Positions 42,208 to 51,242 of a stretch of 64,000 nt of DNA are shown one piece after another. The DNA is from Streptomyces sp. NBC_01485 (lineage in GTDB: Bacteria; Actinomycetota; Actinomycetes; Streptomycetales; Streptomycetaceae). The notes below the pieces were generated by a model. The model saw only the letters and a list, made by a program, of their open reading frames with translations. It made no database searches and was not told the DNA's origin. Position numbers and translations under genes: made by a program. The stretch spans positions 5,456,001-5,520,000 of the forward strand of contig NZ_CP109435.1 of assembly GCF_036227125.1 (NCBI RefSeq), in the 5' to 3' direction. Position 1 is the first letter of the stretch; every line of letters starts with the position of its first letter.

Positions 42208-42942
42208 ATGCCCACGCCATACGGATCCCGCGGCGGCATGGCGTTCGGCGCGGAGGAGCTGCGTGTGCTCCGCCGCGCCCTCGCCCTCGCCCTCCACCCC
42301 GGCCCCGTCTCCGCCGAGGACGTCCAGGACTGCCATCGCCTCGCCGAGTCCCTCGACGAGGCGATGGGTGAGGCCGCCCGGCTGCGGGCCTTCCTGGTGG
42401 CCGACCTCGCCCGCTACCGCGCCGCCCTCCCCGGCACCGCGGCCGGCTACCTCACGCTCCTGGAGGAGGTCCTGGCCATCGGCTACCGGCCCGACCCCGA
42501 CGACCTCGCCGCGCTCCGCGCCCTGCGCGGCAACCCGACGGCCGCCGCCCTCCTGGACCGCTGCCAGTCGCTCGCCGAACACGACGTACGCGCCCGCCTC
42601 GCCCGTCGTGCGGCTCGCAGGCTCTCTCCGGCCACCCCGGCCGTCCCGGCGTCCCGTACGCGCCTCCTGGCCCTTCCTGGGGGCCTCTCCGGCGACGGCT
42701 GCGCCCGCCTCTCGGTCGTCACCGAGGGCGCCGACGGGCGTCCGGGCGAGGAACCGAGGAAGAAACCCGCCGAGAAGCCGACCTCACCCGCACCCGCACC
42801 CGGCCCCGGCCCCGCGCCCGCCAGGCCCTCCGCCCCGGATCCCGCCCGCCGGCCCGTCCCCACGCCGGGCGAGGTCTTCCCGCGCCGCAAACCGACCCCG
42901 CCGCCCGCCACCCCCGACCAGCAGCGGCTGGCCGCCGGCTGA
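42208..42942 (+). CDS. Conserved hypothetical protein, helical with Pro-rich tail
   Basis: A 244-residue protein. Residues 1-135 are predicted helical and Leu/Ala/Arg-rich (AEELRVLRRALALALHPGPVSAEDV; LLEEVLAIGYRPDPDDLAALRAL), and the last 90 are a Pro/Ala/Lys-rich disordered tail. There is no signal peptide or membrane helix. TATCGT lies exactly six bases before the ATG without a ribosome binding site, so a leaderless mRNA is likely. I know no function. Its codon bias and neighbours mark it as a real streptomycete gene. Confidence 0.7.
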   Translation: MPTPYGSRGGMAFGAEELRVLRRALALALHPGPVSAEDVQDCHRLAESLDEAMGEAARLRAFLVADLARYRAALPGTAAGYLTLLEEVLAIGYRPDPDDLAALRALRGNPTAAALLDRCQSLAEHDVRARLARRAARRLSPATPAVPASRTRLLALPGGLSGDGCARLSVVTEGADGRPGEEPRKKPAEKPTSPAPAPGPGPAPARPSAPDPARRPVPTPGEVFPRRKPTPPPATPDQQRLAAG

Positions 42943-43006
42943 CCCGGGCGCACCGGCCGGGCGACCCCGCCCCGATGCCCCGTTCCTCCCTGGCTACCCT
43001 GGATCC

Positions 43007-43186
43007 ATGGACTACGTCTCCGCGCTCGTGCCTCCCGTCGTCATGGCCGTGTTCTTCATCGGTGTGATCAGGGTGATCGTGAAGACCCAGGGCGGATCCA
43101 ACAAGGCCAAGGAGGACGCGGTCGTCGACGCCGCCCTCGCGCGCGTGGAGGGCGCCCGCCAGGCCTCCGCCGGCCCCGACGCCTGA
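43007..43186 (+). CDS. Small single-helix membrane protein
   Basis: A 59-residue protein. One hydrophobic helix (about 4-25, SALVPPVVMAVFFIGVIRVIV) is followed by a charged amphipathic C-terminus (KAKEDAVVDAALARVEGARQ). It has a leaderless-type start: TACCCT exactly six bases before the ATG. A strong terminator follows 28 bases after the stop, which supports a real transcription unit. Its function is unknown; it may be a small regulator of a membrane partner. Confidence 0.7.
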   Translation: MDYVSALVPPVVMAVFFIGVIRVIVKTQGGSNKAKEDAVVDAALARVEGARQASAGPDA

Positions 43187-43213
43187 CCGACGCACGAGGC
43201 TTCCGCGCCTTCC

Positions 43214-43252
43214 AGGGCGTGCGGCTCCCTTATAGGGCCGCACGCCCTTTTT
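43214..43252 (+). terminator. Rho-independent terminator after the small membrane protein
   Basis: A perfect 12-bp stem AGGGCGTGCGGC (43214-43225) / GCCGCACGCCCT (43237-43248) with an 11-base loop runs straight into TTTTT. It is the most classical terminator of the window. Confidence 0.9.
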
Positions 43253-43322
43253 GTTGCCGTTTGCCGATGAAAGTGCACGTCCGGCACGCGATTGGCGAGA
43301 TCTCCCACTATTGTTCTGAGCT

Positions 43323-43814
43323 GTGCCTCGCCCATTGGGAGAACTCGAAGACTCGGTCATGACGCGGGTGTGGAAGTGGAACCGCCCGGTGACCGTTCGA
43401 GAAGTCCTGGAAGACCTTCGGCAGGAACGGTCCATCGCGTACACCACCGTGATGACCGTTTTGGACAATCTCCATCAGAAGGGCTGGGTGCGCCGTGAAG
43501 CGGAAGGCCGGGCCTATCGATATGAGGCGGTCTCCACCCGCGCCGCCTACGCCGCCGCCCTGATGAACGACGCCTGGGCGCAGAGCGACAACCCCGCCGC
43601 GGCTCTCGTCGCCTTCTTCGGGATGATGAGCGACGAACAGCGCCACGCGCTGCGCGACGCCGTACGCATGGTCCAAGGTCCGGAAACCGCCGAAACCGCG
43701 ACTACGGGGAGTGCCGAGAGCACAGGGAGTACCGGGAGCGGGAGTACGGGTAGTGGGAGTACGGGGAGTGCCGGGGAGAACCCCGCCTCGGCGACGGAGG
43801 CCGACGGGCGATAG
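43323..43814 (+). CDS. BlaI/MecI/CopY-family transcriptional repressor
   Basis: A 163-residue protein. The winged helix (about 5-75) has LGELEDSVMTRVWKWNRPVTVREVLEDL, then IAYTTVMTVLDNLHQKGWVRRE, typical of BlaI-type repressors. A short dimer helix region follows (MNDAWAQSDNPAAALVAFFGMMSDEQ). The last 40 residues are a Gly/Ser/Thr repeat (STGSTGSGSTGS) encoded by direct repeats. No BlaR/MecR sensor-protease gene is adjacent, so how it is inactivated is unclear. The GTG start has no ribosome binding site; TATTGT ends 8 bases before it. argA follows after 9 bases. Confidence 0.85.
   Translation: MPRPLGELEDSVMTRVWKWNRPVTVREVLEDLRQERSIAYTTVMTVLDNLHQKGWVRREAEGRAYRYEAVSTRAAYAAALMNDAWAQSDNPAAALVAFFGMMSDEQRHALRDAVRMVQGPETAETATTGSAESTGSTGSGSTGSGSTGSAGENPASATEADGR
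43701..43776 (+). repeat. Tandem repeats coding a Gly-Ser-Thr tail
   Basis: About eight imperfect 9-base units of the form (a/c)cgggagt(a/g) encode Ser-Thr-Gly repeats at the end of the BlaI-like protein. Copy number is likely to vary among strains. Confidence 0.65.
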
Positions 43815-43823
43815 CGTCCGCTC

Positions 43824-44372
43824 ATGTCAGCAGAGAGTCCCTCCGCCGAGAACCCCGAAGTCAGCGCTAAAGCCATCACCGTCCGGCGGGCCCGGACCGG
43901 CGATGTGCCCGCCGTACGCAGTCTCCTTGACGCCTACGTCCGCGGCGGCATCCTGCTCGACAAAGCGACGGTCACGCTTTACGAGGACATCCAGGAGTTC
44001 TGGGTCGCCGAACGGGACGACAACGCCGAGGTGGTCGGCTGCGGCGCCCTGCACGTCATGTGGGAAGACCTGGCGGAAGTCCGCACTCTCGCGGTGAAGC
44101 GCGGACTGAAGGGCGCCGGCGTCGGTCACCAGTTGTTGGAGAAGTTGCTCCACACCGCACGCTGGCTCGGCGTTCGCCGTGTTTTCTGCCTGACCTTCGA
44201 AGTGGACTTCTTCGGCAAGCACGGGTTCGTGGAGATCGGTGAGACGCCGGTCGACACCGATGTGTACGCGGAGCTGTTGCGTTCCTATGACGAGGGCGTC
44301 GCGGAGTTCCTCGGACTCGAACGAGTGAAACCCAACACCTTGGGCAACAGCCGGATGCTTCTGCATCTGTGA
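43824..44372 (+). CDS. argA: Single-domain amino-acid N-acetyltransferase (N-acetylglutamate synthase)
   Basis: A 182-residue GNAT enzyme like the short ArgA of Mycobacterium tuberculosis, which makes N-acetylglutamate for arginine synthesis without the kinase-like regulatory domain. Landmarks: VRRARTGDVPAVRSLLD, GGILLDKATVTLYEDIQEF, the acetyl-CoA loop VKRGLKGAGVGHQLLEKLL, and VFCLTFEVDFFGKHGFVEI. TAGCGT is exactly six bases before the ATG, so the mRNA may be leaderless. It lies 9 bases from the BlaI-like gene and away from the other arg genes. Confidence 0.8.
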   Translation: MSAESPSAENPEVSAKAITVRRARTGDVPAVRSLLDAYVRGGILLDKATVTLYEDIQEFWVAERDDNAEVVGCGALHVMWEDLAEVRTLAVKRGLKGAGVGHQLLEKLLHTARWLGVRRVFCLTFEVDFFGKHGFVEIGETPVDTDVYAELLRSYDEGVAEFLGLERVKPNTLGNSRMLLHL

Positions 44373-44510
44373 TCGTGGTCGTCCATTCCGGCCGAACCGC
44401 CTTGCCCGGGTGGCCTATGTCCGAAACGCGCACGTTTCCGGACGGGAGGCGGGCTGCCGGTCTCTGCCGGGGGTTTGTGTTTTCCCGGCAAAAGCGGTTT
44501 GCTTTCGGAC

Positions 44511-44522
44511 GTACTGCAGTAC
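44511..44522. promoter_or_regulatory. Palindrome in the lsr2 promoter region
   Basis: A perfect 12-bp palindrome (GTACTGCAGTAC) lies 77 bases before the lsr2 start, in the most AT-rich stretch around. It is followed at once by TATAAC (44527-44532), a likely -10 box. It is placed to act as an operator; Lsr2 itself, which prefers AT-rich DNA, is one candidate binder. Confidence 0.4.
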
Positions 44523-44598
44523 TGCATATAACAGGGCTCGGCTAAACGGCGGACGCCGCGGATCCCCGACCCTCACGTTTTCGATGAAAGGAAATCCG

Positions 44599-44934
44599 GT
44601 GGCACAGAAGGTTCAGGTCCTTCTTGTCGACGACCTCGACGGCGGCGAGGCGGACGAGACCGTGACGTTCGCTCTGGACGGCAAGACGTTCGAGATCGAT
44701 CTCACGACTGGCAATGCGGACAAGCTCCGGGGACTTCTCGAGCCCTACGTGAAGGGCGGCCGTCGTACCGGGGGCCGTGCTTCGGGTGGGCGTGGAAAGG
44801 CGCGCGCCGCTTCCGGCGGCAGCCAGGACACCGCTCAGATCCGCGCGTGGGCGAAGGAGAACGGTTACGAGGTCAATGACCGTGGCCGCGTTCCCGCGTC
44901 CATTCGCGAGGCCTACGAGAAGGCCAACGGCTGA
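44599..44934 (+). CDS. lsr2: Lsr2 nucleoid-associated xenogeneic silencer
   Basis: A 111-residue nucleoid protein that bridges and silences AT-rich, often foreign or secondary-metabolite DNA. The N-terminal dimerisation domain (AQKVQVLLVDDLDGGEADETVTF-type wording, 1-60) is followed by a basic Gly/Arg linker and a C-terminal DNA-binding domain with the AT-hook-like Arg-Gly-Arg (NDRGRVPASI). GTG 44599 with AAGGA upstream is chosen; an ATG five codons earlier is in frame. Its 3' end overlaps the convergent following gene by 22 bases. Confidence 0.93.
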   Translation: MAQKVQVLLVDDLDGGEADETVTFALDGKTFEIDLTTGNADKLRGLLEPYVKGGRRTGGRASGGRGKARAASGGSQDTAQIRAWAKENGYEVNDRGRVPASIREAYEKANG

Positions 44935-45812
44935 GCGCTCGCGCGCCGCAGCCGGACACGGTGACAATGCGTCGCCAGCGTGTCCACCAGCCGTACGAGA
45001 TCGGGGGCGCCCCCAACGCCCCCCATGGCCGACATCGTCGGCAGCGAGGTCTCGACCTCGCACCCTGCCACGGGGGGCCGCAGCCACACGGCGGCCCCCT
45101 GAACTGGCTCCGGCCTGCTCGAGCCCGGAACGCCGCCGGGAGTACGAACACCGCCTGCGATACGGCCCAGATCGTGGCCGGCGTCGTGTTCCGCACCGCG
45201 ACCCGGATCGCGGCTCGCATCCCGTCCCGAGGTACGGCCCGAGGTGCGGCCCGGATTCCGGCCCGGGGGCAAGGGCGCCTCGATGAGCCCGCCCGTGCCG
45301 ATCGCCGTCAGATCCAGTGGCAGCGCCCCCCACTCCAGCCACTGCAGGATCCCCGGCACCTCGTCCGCGCCGCCCGCTGCCACCAGCAGCCGCAGTCGGT
45401 CGCCCCGCACGGCCACCGGCGAGCCCGGCGCCAGGCGCCGCAGCGCCGCGAGGCCCGCCTCGGCCGGCACGTCCAGGACGTCGAAGCGCTCGCCCACCAA
45501 AAGTCGTACCGGCTCCCCGGGCACTGTCGCCCAGCCCAGTTCGTTCTCGTACCAGCCGCGGATCCGGTCCGCCGAATCATCCAGATCATCCGGATCGAGC
45601 GGCCGTCGGGGGAGGGGAACCGTGAGGATTGCAGGGGCGGCCGAGCGGGCAGCCGGGGGGACTGAGCCAACCATGCCAAGTGCAACCGCCGAAAAGGCCT
45701 GCGAGTTACGCTGGGTGTTCCCGTGGCTGCGCCGCGTGTCGACAAAGAGGGCCGGCGGGGGTGTCGGCAGGCGCAAGGTTGTTCGCCCGTAGCGGAGGGA
45801 ACCGGGGCACAT
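44913..45812 (-). CDS. Conserved streptomycete protein, distant resemblance to Prim-Pol-type proteins
   Basis: About 299 residues with an uncertain start. The conserved part (from about residue 60) reads ADRIRGWYENELGWATVPGEPVRLLVGERFDVLDVP, GDRLRLLVAAGG, GALPLDLTAIGTGGLIEAPL, GAAVWLRPP and SAMGGVGGAPDLVRLVDTLATHCHR. This order resembles streptomycete proteins labelled as bifunctional primase/polymerase N-terminal-like, but catalytic residues cannot be confirmed. ATG 45812 is a tentative start; the open frame runs further, into the clpC promoter. The stop lies inside lsr2 (22-base convergent overlap), so the two 3' ends are complementary. Arg/Gly/Asp repeats occupy about residues 190-230. Confidence 0.55.
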   Translation of the reverse strand: MCPGSLRYGRTTLRLPTPPPALFVDTRRSHGNTQRNSQAFSAVALGMVGSVPPAARSAAPAILTVPLPRRPLDPDDLDDSADRIRGWYENELGWATVPGEPVRLLVGERFDVLDVPAEAGLAALRRLAPGSPVAVRGDRLRLLVAAGGADEVPGILQWLEWGALPLDLTAIGTGGLIEAPLPPGRNPGRTSGRTSGRDASRDPGRGAEHDAGHDLGRIAGGVRTPGGVPGSSRPEPVQGAAVWLRPPVAGCEVETSLPTMSAMGGVGGAPDLVRLVDTLATHCHRVRLRRASAQPLAFS

Positions 45813-45932
45813 GGCATGGAGTGTCAGTCCCAGCGGGTAAGACATGCCTAGTGGGAGGGGGCGACACGCAGGAAAGGCCGTCTCACGTTCGCCATCGGCG
45901 TACTGGCGACTGGGGTAACTGCCTGGCCTGCG

Positions 45933-45958
45933 GGAACATCGTCTCGCACCATCGGGTT
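45933..45958 (+). promoter_or_regulatory. SigR-type promoter upstream of clpC
   Basis: GGAAC (45933-45937), exactly 18 bases, then GTT (45956-45958). This matches the SigR consensus as at ftsH. It lies 147 bases before clpC. ClpC is, from memory, one of the protein-quality-control genes controlled by SigR in S. coelicolor. Confidence 0.65.
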
Positions 45959-46104
45959 GGAGCAGATGTCGGCGTTCGGGGTCAGGAGGCCATCGACGGT
46001 GTCGGCAGTTGGAATGAGCGGTCCCCGCTCGCGGGACTAAGCTGCGGAAGGACAGGGAGGGGAAGTTCCCCCCACTGCCTGACCGCTCTGAGGAGCGATT
46101 AACG

Positions 46105-48630
<2,526 letters not shown>

Positions 48631-48652
48631 CCCTCCGGGGGTTGAGCCGAGG

Positions 48653-48686
48653 AAAAGGGCCGGTGCTGAAAAGCACCGGCCCTTTT
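48653..48686. terminator. Bidirectional terminator between clpC and the HAD phosphatase
   Basis: A perfect 15-bp stem AAAAGGGCCGGTGCT (48653-48667) / AGCACCGGCCCTTTT (48672-48686) around loop GAAA. The A and T ends give U-runs in both directions, which suits the convergent genes on either side. Confidence 0.9.
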
Positions 48687-48735
48687 CGCATGTCCGAGCG
48701 CAGTTACGACAAGGCTGAGTTACGACAGAGCCGAG

Positions 48736-49377
48736 TTACGACAGCTGGCCGTTGTAGTCCGGCAGCTTGTACGTCGTCTCGGCGTGGCCGCCCGACAGGT
48801 CGGTGGCGCTGTTGCCGATGTTCGCGATGATCGTGTAGCCCTTGGACTCGATGGTGACCCGCTGGGCGGTCTTGTAGGCGGCGACGTCCTTGAAGAGGTC
48901 GAGGAAGCCGCGCACGTAGAGGCCGGACACCGTGTAGCCGACGTGCTTGAGGTTGTAGTCGGTCACCGCGGAGATGATGTCCGGGCGGGCGGTGACGAAG
49001 AACAGCGAGACGCCGTGCTCCTGGGCGTACCTGGCGACGTCCAGGACCGGCTTGTTGGCCGGCTGCGGGTAGCTGAAGCCGAAGTCGGTCTCCAGGGTGG
49101 TGTTGTCGACGTCGAAGACGATCGCCTGCTTCTCGCCCGGCTTGGCGGCGGCGATGCGCTGCTTCAGCGCCGGCAGGGCCTGGTCCATCACGGCCTGGCA
49201 GTCCTGCTGCCAGGTCGCGTAGTCGACGTCCTCCGCGGCGGCCGCGGAGGCGGTGGCGACGGTGGAGGTGCTGGTGGCCGTCGCGGCCTGGGCGCCGGCC
49301 GGGACGGCCATCGCCGTGACGGCGGCCGTCGCCACGGCGGTCATGGCTATGCGGCGCGTCCAGGTGCCTCTGGTCAT
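48736..49377 (-). CDS. Secreted HAD-family acid phosphatase
   Basis: A 213-residue secreted protein. A signal peptide (basic RGTWTRR, hydrophobic Ala-rich core, cleavage near AGAQA at about 31) precedes an acid-phosphatase-type HAD domain (PF03767). Motif I is IVFDVDNTTLET (nucleophile Asp and acid Asp), motif II is FFVTARPD, and a later NIGNSATDL-like segment fills the metal-binding motif. It should hydrolyse phosphomonoesters outside the cell. ATG 49377 with AGAGGA upstream is chosen; the longer frame to 49422 lacks signal logic. It is divergent from the M23 peptidase. Confidence 0.85.
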   Translation of the reverse strand: MTRGTWTRRIAMTAVATAAVTAMAVPAGAQAATATSTSTVATASAAAAEDVDYATWQQDCQAVMDQALPALKQRIAAAKPGEKQAIVFDVDNTTLETDFGFSYPQPANKPVLDVARYAQEHGVSLFFVTARPDIISAVTDYNLKHVGYTVSGLYVRGFLDLFKDVAAYKTAQRVTIESKGYTIIANIGNSATDLSGGHAETTYKLPDYNGQLS

Positions 49378-49892
49378 GTGTGGGGTCCTCTCGCGTCCTT
49401 GCGCTACCGGTGTCGTGGGCATGCTGATCGCTGGGGATGGCCTGAGGGGAACCAGCGGGTTACTGGACGGTAGTGGGCGGTGAGAGGCCGGTCACAGACC
49501 CGCGTATGTGATCGTGACCGGGGTCACAAGTGCCCTGCGGGGTGCGGGAGTAGTCGCTGTCACATTCCGAAGTCCCTTGAAGTGGGCGGCCGGTGACAAG
49601 CGGCACAGGCGATTCGGGCCCTACTAGGCCGGGTAGTCGCACGCCGAAATCGGGCAAAAGGGGTGAACGTCCTGGAACCTCGAACCCTGTTCCGGCCTCC
49701 AGTGCGGATCTGTGCCGAAAGTGTCCATAAAGGGCGTTCTGTCAAGGAGTGGGAAGTTTTGGGGTGAAGTACTAGCTTCCGTCGTAGATCACACGTTTGG
49801 GGGTCTGTGGACCTGCGGGTTACCAAGGGATGGCCACCCCGGCAGAGCTTCACGCCGGGTGGTTTCTCTGTCCCCGTCCCCATGAGGTCTTC
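49378..49892. promoter_or_regulatory. Long divergent region between phosphatase and M23 peptidase
   Basis: 515 bases without a convincing gene. It contains a perfect inverted repeat GTGACC-GG-GGTCAC (49514-49527), a second one GGAAC-N10-GTTCC (49674-49693) and a hairpin-forming stretch just before the peptidase start (CCACCCCGGC ... GCCGGGTGG, 49832-49861). The length suggests a long 5' leader for the peptidase. I looked for the c-di-AMP ydaO riboswitch that precedes many Streptomyces cell-wall hydrolases but did not find its conserved blocks. Confidence 0.4.
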
Positions 49893-50477
49893 ATGTTCCA
49901 GCACGTCACGTTCCGTTCTTCCCGTACGTCCCTGCTTCGCTCCCGCGTGGCCGTCGGGGCCGCCGCTCTGGGCGCCTCGGTCGTGCTGGGAGCCGGAGTG
50001 GCGTCCGCCGCTGCGCCGGCCGCCGCGCCCGTCGCCGCCAAGACGGCCGCCAAGGCCGCCTCCTGGATCGACCCGGTGAAGAAGTACACGCTGTCCGCGG
50101 GCTTCGCCCAGGCCGGCGCCATGTGGCAGTCCACCCACAGCGGTCAGGACTACGCCGTGCCGAGCGGCACCAAGGTGCTGGCCGCGCACGGCGGCACCGT
50201 GGTCAAGGCCGGCGGCAACGGCGCCGGCGACGGCCCCGCCTACGGCAACGCCATCGTGATCAAGCACTCCAGCGGCGTCTACTCGCAGTACGCCCACCTC
50301 TCGCGCATCCAGGTGAAGGTCGGCCAGGTCGTCAAGACGGGCCAGAAGATCGCGCTGTCCGGCAATACCGGCAACTCCAGCGGTCCGCACCTGCACTTCG
50401 AGATCCGTACGACCGCGAACTACGGCTCGGCCATCAACCCCGTCACCTTCCTGCGTGGCAAGGGCGTGAAGGTCTGA
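49893..50477 (+). CDS. Secreted M23-family metallopeptidase (LytM-type)
   Basis: A 194-residue secreted peptidoglycan endopeptidase. A signal peptide with twin basic residues (RSSRTSLLRSR, then AVGAAALGASVVLGAGVASAA, cleavage near residue 37) precedes an Ala/Lys linker and the LytM domain. Zinc ligands are visible as HSGQDYAVPSG (His...Asp) and HLHFEIR (HxH). It has no LysM, CHAP or SH3 wall-binding domain, so it is a minimal hydrolase. ATG 49893 has GAGG 5 bases upstream. The tetR gene converges with a 10-base gap. Confidence 0.9.
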   Translation: MFQHVTFRSSRTSLLRSRVAVGAAALGASVVLGAGVASAAAPAAAPVAAKTAAKAASWIDPVKKYTLSAGFAQAGAMWQSTHSGQDYAVPSGTKVLAAHGGTVVKAGGNGAGDGPAYGNAIVIKHSSGVYSQYAHLSRIQVKVGQVVKTGQKIALSGNTGNSSGPHLHFEIRTTANYGSAINPVTFLRGKGVKV

Positions 50478-50488
50478 CGCTGCTGTGA

Positions 50489-51076
50489 TCAGGCGCCCTG
50501 GTGCGCCTGCGTCACCAGATCCACGGCGACCTCGAGGGCGGCCTTCCGCTTGTCCTCGGGGTCGCCTTCGATGTCGTGCAGCAAGAACATGCCGGCGTGC
50601 AGCGTGAAGATGGCGCTCACGCAGCGGACCTGGTCGGTGAGGGGGGCGTCCGGATCGATGATGATGTCGCGCAGGCTGCGCATGCGGTCCTTGAACGCGT
50701 CGCCGATCTCGAGTTCCCGCACCGTCGCCTGGTTCTCCTGCATGAAGCGGAAGAACGGGCTCGCCTCGTAGAGGGCATGGCTGTAGCGGCGCACGAGTTC
50801 CTGCTTGGTCTCCAGGGTGTGCGGCTGGCTCTTGCCCCACTCGATCAGGTCCTCGATCGGCTTCGTCAGATCTCGGAAGATGCTGACGATGATCTCTTCC
50901 TTGGTCTTGAAGTGGTAGTAGAGGGCCGCCTTGGTGACCTCCAGGCGCTCCGCGATCTCGCGGAGGGAGGTCTTCTCGTAGCCCTGCTCGACGAAGAGTT
51001 CGAGTGCCACGTCCTGGATGCGCTGGCGGGTGTTGCCGCGGCGCTGCTGCTTGGTGCCGTCCATGGTGACGTCCAT
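50489..51076 (-). CDS. TetR-family repressor of the adjacent efflux pump
   Basis: A 195-residue TetR regulator. The N-terminal helix-turn-helix (about 14-60) has RQRIQDVALELFVEQGYEKTSLREIAERLEVTKAALYYHFKTKEEI. The C-terminal ligand-binding domain is all-helical. It is divergent from an MFS multidrug transporter; the gap holds three copies of a 22-bp site overlapping both promoters, which is the classic repressor/pump design. ATG 51076 follows AGGAG by 7 bases. The inducer is unknown, presumably a substrate of the pump. Confidence 0.9.
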   Translation of the reverse strand: MDVTMDGTKQQRRGNTRQRIQDVALELFVEQGYEKTSLREIAERLEVTKAALYYHFKTKEEIIVSIFRDLTKPIEDLIEWGKSQPHTLETKQELVRRYSHALYEASPFFRFMQENQATVRELEIGDAFKDRMRSLRDIIIDPDAPLTDQVRCVSAIFTLHAGMFLLHDIEGDPEDKRKAALEVAVDLVTQAHQGA

Positions 51077-51103
51077 CCTCGTACTCCTCGAGCTCCCACG
51101 GAA

Positions 51104-51125
51104 ACTTACTTGCCGCCCGGCTAGT
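51104..51125 (+). promoter_or_regulatory. TetR operator copy 1
   Basis: A 22-bp site reading ACTTACTTGCC-GCCCGGCTAGT, near-palindromic (ACTTAC.. with ..GCTAGT). It lies 28 bases upstream of the tetR start. Confidence 0.7.
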
Positions 51126-51137
51126 CTGATCGCAGGA

Positions 51138-51159
51138 ACTTACTTGACGCCCGGCTAGT
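51138..51159 (+). promoter_or_regulatory. TetR operator copy 2
   Basis: The same 22-bp site with one change (TTGACG instead of TTGCCG), in direct orientation and 34 bases from copy 1. Confidence 0.7.
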
Positions 51160-51187
51160 GGCAGGTCTACCTTCCCCAGTGTAGTGA

Positions 51188-51209
51188 ACTAGCCGGGCGG
51201 CAAGTAAGT
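51188..51209 (-). promoter_or_regulatory. TetR operator copy 3 (inverted)
   Basis: The exact reverse complement of copy 1. It lies 34 bases before the MFS start, where it would cover the pump promoter or transcript start. Confidence 0.7.
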
Positions 51210-51242
51210 AGCCGGCCGGGGGGAGTCAGGGGAGTGGCGAAG

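Noticed and set aside
49560..49892. c-di-AMP (ydaO) riboswitch before the M23 peptidase
   Set aside because: The context is right (secreted wall hydrolase, long leader, disA in the window) and GGGGTGAA occurs, but the conserved CAGCTAAC-type 3' block and the ordering of the other blocks are missing. A covariance-model search would be decisive.
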